This document shows positions 1 through 10,699 of a DNA stretch of 64,000 bases, piece by piece (within the stretch, counting starts at the first letter, position 1; the number at the start of each line of letters is the position of its first letter). The notes beneath the pieces are model-generated. The model worked only from the letters and a program-made list of their open reading frames with translations, did no database searches and was not told where the DNA came from. The position numbers and the translations under genes are program-made. The stretch lies in assembly GCF_963662255.1 (NCBI RefSeq), contig NC_085047.1, positions 107,502,181 to 107,566,180 on the forward strand, read 5' to 3'. The DNA comes from Cinclus cinclus. Lineage: Eukaryota > Chordata > Aves > Passeriformes > Cinclidae.

Positions 1-52
1 ACAATCAAACAAACAAAAACATAAAACCCCAAACAGAAAACTTTTACAAATA
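1..52. repeat. A-rich, G-poor simple tract
   Basis: The window opens inside an A-rich tract made of CAAA/CAAAA units with short C runs and only one G. The same style recurs at about 30.3, 33.8, 56.3, 57.3 and 60.0 kb. Such tracts are common in bird DNA as degenerate simple repeats. The left edge is cut by the window, so its full length is unknown. Confidence 0.6.
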
Positions 53-1159
53 GAAAGGGAAAGAAGTGAAAGAAATCTCAAGATTTCTGTTCAAAAGTAA
101 CTCACATAAATAACATAACATGAATGGGACATACAGCTTTTCCAAGTAAATAAATAGTCCCAAGATAGTAGTCTTGTGCCAGTCTGAAGGCAGTATCACA
201 AATGATACTGCAAGTTAAATGAATGTCACTGCATTGACAACAGATGTGGAACTCTACGTTTGGCTGGAAAAGACAAGATGATAAGGAATAAAAGGTACAT
301 GGTCTTTCACAGACATACGTTGATATAGTGGCTTTTAGCATTGCAGTCTGCTGAAAGTAAAACCAAAATCTTTTGACTGATGATTATCTATATTTTGGAG
401 TATGGATATATAAAGGTGCCAAGACATCTCAACACTATAAATTAGGTTATTCATAAGAGAGTCCACTAAGAAATCAAATATAAACTTTGAAAGTCTAAGA
501 AAAGTTTCACTCTAAAAAGCTTTGAGACTTACTGAATATTTGTTATAAAATAATTAAATTTCTGCAAATGGGTAATGAAAATTAAACTTTGGTATTTTTT
601 TCAGAACAGCCTTTCTATAAAATCACCTACTTAGTAGACTTTTCAGAATGGTTCTGTGAGTGCAGCCAATGATTTATCGCTTTTTGACACTTTAATCTTT
701 TAAGAATTTGAGAAAATACAAATGACTTTTGGAGAGGAGATGTACTGATTACTTCTTTGTTTGACTTATGATTCCCTAAATTACTGTCTAACATGCTATT
801 TAACTTCTGTACCTAATGAACTGGGGGTTCAAATGACTAAACTACACTTTTAGTTTTACAAATCTTTTAGACCCCATCACCTGGCCTCACTGCTCTTCCT
901 CTATTGTTCTGGTACATTGGAAGTACAGTCATTGTGCTTTTGTTGAATTTAATGTATCTGAAGACTTTAATGTAGCTAGCAAAATCTCCCAACAAAGGGA
1001 TATAACTGACAGAAGAAAAGAGAATCAAAACCTAGCTAACAGTGCATCGAAAACCCATTCCTTGTCAACTCATTATAAAAGCACACAGTGATAGCAAGCA
1101 TGATGCAATCTTATAAGGTTTTGAATCATATGTGAAAGGTGATGGTGAAATGTTTAACT
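53..1159. other. AT-rich noncoding DNA, nothing recognised
   Basis: Unique-looking AT-rich sequence. The only open frame of note is a 79-codon minus-strand frame (102-341) without domain, signal or coding-like composition, which I treat as chance. No repeat family, tRNA or splice-flanked exon was recognised. Confidence 0.5.
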
Positions 1160-1680
1160 CATATCTTGGAATTAATTAATTAGCCCATATTGAACAAACA
1201 TTAATCAAAATTATTTATCTCAAAATGAGTTAGTTCCTTGAAACAAACAAACTAGAAGTGCAGCTGTACAGCACACAATGTTCCCACTCCTTTCTTTTTT
1301 TGGGGATTTAACTTCTTATCTACGATGCCCAAAAGAAGCCTTCCCTTTCCTATAGGACCTTGTTGTAAATGGCTGTATGTACACATTATGAGGCTGGGTT
1401 ATCCTGTAATCCTGTATTAATTTACAACCTGCCTGCCTGTTTCTACCTCCTCTGCATCTCCAAAGCCTTTTGTCATTTTATAACAGTACCAGGTACTTCC
1501 AAGATTAATGACTTGCTAGGGCCAATGGCCTACAGCAGTATCACAGGTTATCAGCATCTCCCAGCTGCTCTTTAATCTCCAGACAATCCCCAGCACCTTC
1601 ATCATTATTAGTTAATTAGCATTAATGAAAGCTATGCATACACAGTGAGAGGCTAATATATCCCCCAAGCTTATATGTCA
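1160..1680. promoter_or_regulatory. Candidate noncoding regulatory patch with clustered TAAT motifs
   Basis: Homeodomain-type cores are dense in two places. One is about 1170-1215 (TTAATTAATTAG followed by ATTAATC). The other is about 1603-1640 (TTAGTTAATTAGCATTAATG followed at once by an ATGCAT palindrome). Between them (1369-1600) lies higher-complexity sequence with an E-box (CAGCTG near 1561) and a CCAAT core inside GGCCAATGGCC near 1520. The open frame here (68 codons) has no recognisable domain. Clusters like this are typical of developmental enhancers, but in AT-rich DNA TAAT cores also arise by chance. Conservation has not been tested. Confidence 0.2.
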
Positions 1681-2235
1681 CTAATCCTTACTTAAAAAAA
1701 AAGGCAACCTACATGAATAATATCTGCATTGTTAAATGAAAGAATATTTCTCTACCTACCCAAAGGCATAAGTATCAGTTAAGAGACTAATGATCTGTAA
1801 AACTGTTTGAAAGATAACAATACTGCAGACTTCAGACATTAGAAAGAATTCAGTCTCCACCCCCTTATCTTCATTATTTTTCTCTACCTGTTCTTGGCCC
1901 ATGCCCTTCCTCTCTACTCAACATTCTCTGTCTCTTTGGTCTTCAACTGCTACCTTATCCACTACTATTTGCCTTAAGAAATTGGAGGCAAATCCTCTTC
2001 ACTTTCATTGCTTTGAAACGAGATGACATAACCTTGAAGGCTCCAGAAATATCTGCTGCACAAAACTACTTGTGAGATGTGACAGTTGTCTCCATATGTT
2101 ACCTAAAATATTCACACTCTAGTGGTTTATAGAGCAATTGCCTATGCCTGGCATTCTGCCAGGATGTATATAGATATGTCTGGTCTGCTCTCTTCTACTT
2201 ACCCATCTATTGAATGAAACATACTTTATTTTTTT
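1681..2235. other. AT-rich noncoding DNA, nothing recognised
   Basis: No repeat family, RNA gene or credible exon was recognised. It includes a pyrimidine-rich stretch near 1855-1970. Confidence 0.45.
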
Positions 2236-2239
2236 TTGT

Positions 2240-2300
2240 GTCCAAACTCGCAGCGTTTTGGCCCTGCGGTTTTGTCACACCTCCAACCTACGGAGCTTTC
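2240..2300. other. Small CpG cluster in AT-rich surroundings
   Basis: Four CpG dinucleotides fall within 44 bp (2249, 2254, 2267, 2291) in a background where CpG is rare. The sequence matches no repeat I know. It could be a short unmethylated or regulatory site, the remnant of a GC-rich insertion, or chance. Confidence 0.25.
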
Positions 2301-2844
2301 AAAAAAATATAATGCATTGGAAAACAAAATTATATGAATAATTGGCTCTAAATACTTTGAGAAAGAAAAGCTGTAGAAATAAATATTTAACCAAAATTTA
2401 CAGTGTAAATGTAGTGTTGTAAATCAAGCCCACCACAGGTCAATTCCATATTCACAGAATCAACATTTTTAAATCTATTACTTAATACTTTCCTCCTGAT
2501 AAAAACTCTTTCAAAAAGATTTCAAATTTTACTTGTTTGTTTGGGTTGTTTTTTTCTTCTAAAGGGAGACAGTCACATTGATATATTTATTTATTACAAA
2601 AGAACTACTTAAACTTCCTCTAAGAAGCCTGTGACTTTTATCCATAGGCCTGCATCTCCTGCCATGCCAATTATAATTACAACAAAAAGTCTAAATTTTT
2701 GCCAAACCACTTCATTAAATCAGCATAAACAAGACTAAAATTGTTTCAAACTACACTTTAGATCATGGATATTTCTAGAGGCCAGGTACAAAAAGAAAAT
2801 CCTTGACTAAACTCTCAATAGTCCCACTGTTAAGTTTTCAATTT

Positions 2845-2928
2845 ATGAGCGAGGGATCAGGCTCTCCTATGACTGCCATCCGCTACATCAAGGTCAACGC
2901 ACGGAGCAGTGGTACTCTGCAAACTTGA
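2845..2928 (+). other. Short CpG-bearing open frame (27 codons), possible conserved element or exon relic
   Basis: A compact, relatively GC-rich island stands out from flanks below 35% GC. An ATG at 2845 opens 27 codons ending in TGA at 2926-2928. The composition looks coding-like (codons such as GCC ATC CGC TAC ATC AAG GTC AAC), giving residues PMTAIRYIKVNARSS in the centre. Just after the stop is a TGAGTCATGC sequence (2931-2940), which contains a consensus AP-1/MARE-type core. No protein family is recognised and no convincing splice pair flanks it. Alternatives are a conserved noncoding element, a relic of an exon or retrocopy, or chance. Confidence 0.2.
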
Positions 2929-2949
2929 AATGAGTCATGCTCTGCTGCA

Positions 2950-4960
2950 ATCTCATTCCAGCACTAAATGATAATGCCAGTTTCTGTGAAAAATATTTAT
3001 TATACTGAGGTAGAAAATACTACACAGATAATTTGGTCAACATTATCTTATTTGCTAAAAACTTTTAACTAACATCGCACAAGAATTAAATCAAATTGTT
3101 GCCAATCCAAATGGATGTGCAAGAGTTAAAGTTACCAGAGACTTGTTTTGGACAGGAATTACACCAAGTCTGTCACACATTTCAGTGTTTCAGATTAATG
3201 CATGAAATCTGAAACCACTCCCCCACTCTCAACTTCTGGAAATGGAGTAATTTATGAAGTAAGCAAATCTCTCAGTTTGCATAAAATTAAAAGTCTTCTG
3301 ACTTCTTTAGTTGACAATTTCAACAACATTCCTTTATCCATTCTAAACACAGCAAACCCAGTACCAGTTTAGGTACAGTACTGACTACCAGCAGGAGTCA
3401 GACAAATATTCTTGTTCAGGGTACACTAGAGGACTGAACTGAGAAATCATCACTAGATATCCACCTACATTATGCAGAGTCACCTCATCTATCTCAAATG
3501 ACTAATACCTTGAAGTCTAATTTCAAATTGCATTATCTTGCCTGTGTCCTGAAGTTAAATATGCTTTAGGTTTTGAGTTTAGGTTTTCTGTGGGGATTTT
3601 GTTGTTGTTTTGAAGTTTACTGTCACACAATTCTTACAGACAGGAACACTGCAAGAAACACTACTGATTACAGAGCTTTGGATGAGGGAAGAATGCTCTT
3701 CTTTGGTCCTACTTTTTCCTCTGCTCTCACTTTCACCAATGCCATAGAAGTTTTATTGGAGACACCTATGTTTGTTGCATGCAGCATTTTAAGGTTATTG
3801 TTCAGTAACTTCACTCTAATACAAATACCTACTTATGTAAAGACTTCATTAATCTGATAGAAAGTTCCTAATTACACTGAACTCATACATTTAGACTTGG
3901 GTATACATACACAACTATTGGAGTCATAGACAAATTCACATATTCAAAATTAAAAATATGTACTAAGAAATAACCATGCATTAGTAGGTCTTACCATAGT
4001 AAATTCGATTTTAAAGAGCAAAAGTAAAGAAATCTGTTCCTGAGATTACTTGTGGCAAACAAGCTGGGACTGTTAGCAAAGGAGTTGAGATTATGACTTG
4101 ATTTTTTCCCTAGTGAAAAACATAGAGAAGGTTTGATAGTCTAACTTGTTTATGTCTACATTTGGTAGCACCATGTGGGTCTACACAGATAAGTTCTTGC
4201 ACTAGAGACAGCTATCAAAGCCAAGAGTAGTGGAAGAAAGTGCTTTGTAAGATAAATACATCAGGGATGCTGCAGGTTATGGGCTGAGGCTATGTATTAT
4301 CAGCCACATGAAAGTATAGGAGCTGCCCTACCCTCTCTAGTGAGAATTTGTCAATAGGAAAGATGGAATTTTTCCCCTTAAATTCAACTTGAAAGAGTTT
4401 CTTTTTATCACCTCATTCTCTTCCCCAACTGTCACACATTGCATGTTTTTGACATCTATTCATCCACTGGGTATTAAAAAAATGTTATTCTTAAAATCAT
4501 TCCTGACTCTATTCTCTGTACTATCTCATCTCTAAGTCTAAAATACATAGATGTGAAATAATTGTAGAAAATATCACACTAACACATTTAATCAAAAAAC
4601 CCAAACCAAAACTAAAAGACACATCCAGCCTGTTGATTATCTAATCATCTTTGAGAGGAGGCAGGTAAGATTAAGAGCTCCTACAGAGTAAATACAGAGC
4701 AGGAAGTGTATTAATCATGTTCAATCAATTTTTAAGAAGTTTTGGTGTAAACAGTCTCAAAAGCTAGCAGGAGTACTAGGTTTTGCCTACATTGCCCCTT
4801 CTCTCCAAAATAACTAAATCATTATGCTAATTGCGTAACTTGGATCGTTCCTCTTCACAAACAGCATTTATGACTGTGGCTTAAGAAACTTCTAAAGAGA
4901 CCTATATGAGATATTTTTCTTTGTCTGGGAAAGGGAAATTTGTTTTCCTCCATCCTTAAC
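2950..4960. other. AT-rich noncoding DNA, nothing firmly recognised
   Basis: No repeat family or RNA gene recognised. A 94-codon plus-strand frame (3573-3857) has no domain, lies in AT-rich DNA and looks like chance. A short A-rich, G-poor run occurs near 4593-4619. Confidence 0.5.
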
Positions 4961-5020
4961 AGAACCATAGAATATTTTAGGTTTGAAAAGACCCTTAAGA
5001 TTATTGAATCCAACAGTTAA
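4961..5020 (-). mobile_element. CR1 LINE 3' tail fragment
   Basis: On the plus strand it reads as the complement of a CR1 terminus: ACCATAGAAT, then GTTTGAAAAGACCCTTAAGA, then a TCCAAC core. The LINE sense is therefore minus. Only about 60 bp of the extreme 3' end is recognisable, consistent with heavy 5' truncation and decay. Confidence 0.7.
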
Positions 5021-6146
5021 TATAACACGAATAAATTATAAGAATTTTCATAATTTTTTAAACATAATCAAGGTCTACAGGAAAACAATAAGATAAAAAA
5101 GCATTCTGCAGAATGGCAAATTGTTAAGGAATGTGGGAAAATCATAGCAAGAAATCTCTGTGCCTTTCAAGCGTGGGGTTAGAGACTTGAACAATTTATC
5201 ACAAGGAAAATATTTGTGTGAAAAAGAAAAAATACATTTTGTCATCCATATACACTCTTGAAAGACTCTAGGATTAAAACATTCCTAATAAAAAATTGAT
5301 ATGGCACTGTACTACTTCACACTTTCACATGATATGAATTAACATGCTAACAAATTTATAATATTTCATTGCAGGAGTAACTCGATTGAAACTTAAGTTG
5401 GCATTATTAGAAGAACACAGAAGTTGAAAAAAAACCATGGCTAAGATGGCAAAGATGAGTATGTGATTTACGAAAGTGACAGGATACACTCTGCCAGGAT
5501 TTATTTCAATCATCGTCTGCATATGCATTATAACAAAAATCTTTTTCCATATGTAGGAGTGAGGTTTTGGAACTCAAGCCCTTTGTTTCAATGGGTAAAA
5601 AAAAGGATGGAAGTTCTTCTCACTGGGAGAGCCTACAGATTATTTCATTTCACCTTCACAGTAGAAGTTGGCTGTTTTTAGGAGCACATTCCTTTCATAT
5701 CTTGTACATCCCAAGCTGCCCTTTATGTACAAAGAAGACAGAAACGTACTGAATCAAAACAAAGAACTGAGTGACAGTGAAATTCAGGTCAAGAATCTCT
5801 CCTTTCTTGTATCAGTTCGTAATGCCTGTCAGAGCACCCAGTAATGAAAGATCAGTTGGTAAGGTCAAAATCACTGCGTGCAAGTACAGCTGTGGAGTTT
5901 GGGACTGCTGCCAGTCAAATTCTGATGAAATCAAGTCAGGCACTAGGAAACATTTACCCAATGTCATATATGATCTCTTTGGAATGGATTCTTCTTCAGA
6001 ACAGCACTCAATTATTTTTGTCTTGTCCTTTCCCCTTCTGGACCCCCTCAATTAAACATGAAAAGTTCCCCCCTTTTTAAAGTATTTTTGTGCAAGTCTC
6101 CTGGAAACAAATTTTATGTGATTACTCTGACAGACAGGAAAAAAAA
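5021..6146. other. Noncoding DNA with overlapping chance frames
   Basis: Several overlapping frames of 61-94 codons occur on both strands (about 5325-6080). None shows a domain, repeat homology or consistent coding composition, and they contradict one another. I call no gene here. Confidence 0.45.
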
Positions 6147-6220
6147 TCACAGAATCATTTAGACTGAGAAAGACCTTTACGATCATCATGTCCAACCATG
6201 AACACTGTACTGGATGACCA
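6147..6220 (-). mobile_element. CR1 LINE 3' tail fragment
   Basis: It begins with TCACAGAATCATTTAGACTG and continues AAAGACCTTTACGATCATC and GTCCAACCATGAACACTG. This is the complement of the CR1 3' end whose tail reads 'AAATGATTCTGTGA'. Homology fades after about 6215. It is the same 3' end type as the copies at 27.2 and 31.6 kb. Confidence 0.8.
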
Positions 6221-9180
6221 GTGGACTTTATAAGTAATCTCTCCATGAAATACATCTCCTCAGTGCATTTCAACCCAGATATTGCAGAAGCATTGTTCTA
6301 CGTGCCAATTTGCCTAGCAAATAATCCCACTGGGTTTCTATTAGTAATATAGGGAATCATATATTGTCCAACACTTTCTCATGGCAAAGCAGCAGTGAGG
6401 TCAAGGAGTTCTTCTTTTTAATTCAGATGAAAAAAAGACAGGGACTTGAGCACTGAAGAGGGAAAGAGTTTTCTGTTTATTCTTTCAAGTAAGCTCTAGT
6501 TTCTCTCTGTTACCTGATCTGTCCCTTCAAACCTCAGTCTCAACTTTCTACTCTCTCAGGTCTCAGTATCAACCAGATCTAGTACTTCCAACTGGCTCCG
6601 AGACATCATTTCCAATCCTCACCTAATTTCCAATCCCAACACCCTGCCTATCACTGCACAAGATGCAATTCAGCATTGAAATTTAATCCTTTTGATGGTC
6701 AGATTTCCACTGTCTCTTGGCACCAAGTTTATTTTTCCACTCATATGAGGTCTCACTCCCTAAAACTAATGAAGCTGTTTGTTTGTTTGTTTAGTATTGT
6801 CATCTTCAGCTCACATGCACCATACTGCACATGAGACATGGCTGAAGCATAGAACTGGACCTAGAATAGTCTGAAGCAAACCCAAAGTGTAATTGTTAAA
6901 GAAAATCCTGTGCAGCCTTGAAGTGGAACAAGCTCATTTGGTTTGAAACTTCAGGGCATGTACATGCAAAATTCAACTAAGCTTTTACTAAGAGCATGTA
7001 AAATGTGATTTTCAAAAGCTCATGCCTTGGTCAGTATGGGTTGTTTCATAAACTTGTGCAAAAATGCACCAACAGAGTTCATGTTTTTTAGTAGACCAAT
7101 GTCTTGTGCTCTCCATACTGGTGATAGCAATTTCAAAGTGCTTCATTATTTCATTTCCTCTCTTCATTCCCACACTGGAAAACAAACAAACATCTTATCT
7201 CACCTTGTAAATATAGGGAAGAAAGTAAATGGATGGTCTCAATATTATTCAGGCTCAGTAAAAACTTCAAAGTAGAAAGGTCAGTCCAAGAGTTAATCTA
7301 CACCTAAAGTCAGATTTGCAAAGAAGATATTGTAAACAAAATTTATGAGAAAACCTACCTAAAAATGGGTTTACTTTACCTCTTACTTGCTCTATATTTG
7401 AATGTGTGGGTTACTTTAACATAAAGATAGATCTGACAATGAAAAAAAACCTGTGACTCTGCTTCAGGTCCCTTTCTTTACCTAATTTTAAATTCTGCCT
7501 CATGCTACACACCATAATACTTAGTCCATGGTAATATCCTGATTTACATAGACCTGGCATTCTGAGGGCATTTTGCAATCTGTTAAGAAAATGCCCATTT
7601 TTTCCTTCTATTACTCATTCCCAGTCTACACTTGCACACACCTGACCAGAATACACAACAGTGTCACAGACAGGGTTATAAATGGAACTATCCCTTCTGG
7701 GAAAGGCAAGTCTTGGAAGAATAATAACCTGTACACTGAATTCAAATATTTCCAAAGGACCCTTAGCTCCTTTATTCTGGATAGCATTGCAGTTTATACA
7801 AACTACCACCCGATGAGCCAAATAAAAGTGAAGAAGCTTACAAGTTTATTGCTGTTGATCAGCACCTTAAACACATTATGTGCCCCAGCATGAGTTTTTA
7901 ATTTAGAACAAGAAAAGGAAATCGGTGTGGGTTTTTTTTTTTTCATTTTTTTCTTGTAGCTTTGTTGATTTTTTTATTGTTCATGCCAGTATGCTATTGA
8001 TGCCTCTGCTTACTCCTTAAACATCTGTCCCACTATTCACAGGTCCTGGAGTGCAATGATATCAATCCATGCTGATAATCAGAAGATCCTCAATTAAGTA
8101 CCTGCAAGGCAATGAGTGGTAAACAAGAAAATGCACAAAAAGAAAACAGATGAATTCTTCTCTATCCCAGGTCACAGAAGCCATTAGAATTCTCTTTGCT
8201 TTAGATTTGAAATTCAAATTCCATTGCAACTCCTTTAAGTGTTCATAGCAATATAAAACCTGAAAAAGTCAGTGTAAAAATACTGTACTGAAGACAGAAA
8301 ACATAAGGAGTTGAATGAGATATGTGCATCCCAGGTCATATGCCACTGTGAGCTCTTTGATAAGATGATCTTTTTTGCTAACACCAATCATTAAATATCC
8401 ACTGTTATTAGAATACTTTATTATGGCTGGGGTAAAAAAAAACTGTCACAAAGTAATTTCATTAGAGCTTGTTGAAACCAGCCCTTACTCACTTAGGAGA
8501 GCTGCCCTACGTTTAAAGTGTATGCGAATTTTACAACAGTAGAGAAGTGCAAATCTATTACCTTAGAAGAGGAGAGGGAACATAACCAGTCTTCTGGATT
8601 CTGTCACTTTGATATACAACAATACATTTTGAGGTTATAACAGCAAGTAACAGCACTAATCATGTAACTAATGTCAAATTAATAAATGAAATAGTAGAAT
8701 GGTGTGACATGTGCAGAGTCACCAACACAGAAAGCTGACAAAAACTTGGTACTTGTGATGAATGAGGAAGAAAATTGGCAAAGAAGCAAAAATGTAATGG
8801 ACAGAAAACATTTGAGAATTTTAATTTTCCTGAACAATGTACCAGACATAGAAGATGTATCAATGCTAATAGGGTGTTGGGAGAGAAGACACCCAAACAA
8901 ATCACAGAACTGGAAGAGGGAACATGTGTACCATACTCCAAACTGAAATCTCATGTAGTGTTGATGTATTTTATCACAGTCTTCCATCAGTCTTGGCACT
9001 AAATATGAACCAAATTGCAACTTTCCTTGTCTGATCCTGTCTTCAGGTTAATTTATTTTCATAAAAAAATGAGAAATTTAGACTAATACACAATTGCCTA
9101 GTATAAAATCCTCAAATAGCTATGAAAACAAGAGTTAGTTGCTTTTCCTATCACTTCTCCCTCAGTTTTATCCGAGAACA
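6221..9180. other. AT-rich noncoding DNA, nothing firmly recognised
   Basis: Frames of 66-113 codons (for example 7573-7893 plus, 8660-9020 minus, 8704-8946 plus) overlap on opposite strands and have no recognisable domains. A (GTTT)4 run lies at 6776-6793 and a T12 run at 7932-7943. No RNA gene or repeat family was recognised. Confidence 0.5.
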
Positions 9181-9182
9181 GT

Positions 9183-9262
9183 GTTAGTGTGACTCAGTGG
9201 TGCAGTTGTATGAAACCATATGCTCAGAAGACCGAGGGTTGCTTAAGCCCGTCAACAGCCAG
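9183..9262 (+). repeat. tRNA-like sequence, possible tRNA-derived SINE or decayed tRNA
   Basis: TGACTCAGTGG at 9190-9200 fits a Pol III A box (TRGYNNANNNG). GGGTTGCTTAAGCCC at 9236-9250 resembles a degenerate B box, and its ends can pair as a T-arm-like stem (GGGTT with AGCCC, one G-U pair) but with a 5-base loop rather than 7. Box spacing of about 46 bp is normal for a tRNA promoter. A full cloverleaf with a paired acceptor stem is not visible, so an active tRNA is unlikely. An old tRNA-derived SINE head is the favoured reading, and chance resemblance is possible. Confidence 0.35.
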
Positions 9263-10059
9263 ACATATCACTGCTGGCATCTGCACCAGTTGTCAAACCA
9301 ATGATATGAATGTCAGTGATCATTAAGCTTCTTTTCAGTCATCCAGTTATAGTGACGTGACCTGTAATTCTTTTCTGCTTCTGCAGGATACAAGGACCAA
9401 TAGTCTGACTCACCTAATTTGAGAAATAGCAGAATGTAGATATTATTCTCAGTTGTTATGACAGCATTCCAGCAGCACGTGATCCCAGAGCCACAAAGCC
9501 TGATAATAGGACAGAGTCCAAGCTGTACAAGTTAATGAAGATGCTCTTTTTTTACTTTCTGTACACATTTCTAAGCAGGAAGGGAGGAGAAGCTGCAGGA
9601 ACCTAGTACTAACCGCTCTTCATAAAATGTGCTTTCTTCTAGCGTGGTTTCTCATATGCGCAGGAGAAAAAGTCAGAATGGCACAGGTAACTGGAGAACC
9701 TGAGAGCAAACTCCAATCCTTATGTTGATAGGAAGTACTCTTGTGATCATTCTTGGAATTAGTAAGAGAAATACTTTCTTGATCTATTTTCTATCACATG
9801 GCTGCTATCAAAAAATCCAGTCAGGAGTTATGCACTAACAATTATCACTTTCCAATAATGATATGAGATGCAATATAAGCTGAAAATCTTATACTTTATC
9901 TTCCAGTTCTGCAAACAATGTCCAAAACTTAGTAGGGACTCTCTGCAATATTGAGCGGGAGCATTTCTTCTTCTCCATGAACACCAAATGTTGTATTTGA
10001 ACATTTCCTTTCAATGTAACTGCAGTAATATTCAAGAGTTCACTAATTTTTAAAATAAA
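9263..10059. other. Noncoding DNA, nothing recognised
   Basis: Mixed-complexity sequence without frames over 60 codons. It includes a CACGTG E-box near 9476. It may contain the body of the tRNA-like element above, but I recognise no SINE core or LINE-type tail. Confidence 0.4.
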
Positions 10060-10260
10060 CCAAAAGGCTTTGGTTTATTTATTCAAAAAATGTAACAATT
10101 TATACCCTAGCACTTCCTAGAAATTTCTACTGCATAAATACAAATATTACTACAATTAATTATCTAAATATATATCAATATTAAATTTTGAATATCACCA
10201 TAAATTATTACATATATTTATATAACAGTATCTACATACAAAGTTCTGTATTCAGAGAAA
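10060..10260. other. Very AT-rich segment
   Basis: A run of about 200 bp that is roughly 80-85% A+T, with ATATTT/AATATA-type words (for example around 10160-10240). It has matrix-attachment-like composition only; no function is shown. Confidence 0.3.
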
Positions 10261-10677
10261 AAATTATGCTTAAATGCCTGTTTTAACAATCCTTTCCTAA
10301 TGATAGCAGTACAAGTTATACCAGCTATTCAGGACAGAAAACATTACCAAACTACCTGTCCAAAGGAAATGGACCTTTTATATGAACATTTATTTCCACT
10401 GTGGTCATCAGGTCACTGCTTAGCAGTTTGTAGCACTGGAATCTGCAGCATGACCATTCATCTAATTACTGCTAAAACTGTGATATTAATCTGCTCATAA
10501 AGGGCAAGTTAAGGGTCAATTGCCAGCAGTAGAAAGCACTTGGTATGGATAATGTGTTGCAGACCTGGTTTCATCTGCTCTTAACTGTTTTCAACAGTCT
10601 GCATGATTTGACATCACTTCTGAGCAGATAAAAGCACAGAACCCAAAACTGGGTCAAATCACACCTGCACAGTACCT

Positions 10678-10697
10678 GCGATGAATATCTTCATCGC
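10678..10697. repeat. Perfect short inverted repeat (8-bp arms, 4-base loop)
   Basis: GCGATGAA and TTCATCGC flank the loop TATC, forming a perfect hairpin with CpG near both ends. It lies in somewhat higher-complexity sequence (10,500-10,760) that otherwise shows no gene. Confidence 0.6.
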
Positions 10698-10699
10698 TG

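Noticed and set aside
9183..9262. Functional tRNA gene
   Set aside because: No paired acceptor stem and a non-canonical T loop; only the promoter-box-like words are preserved.
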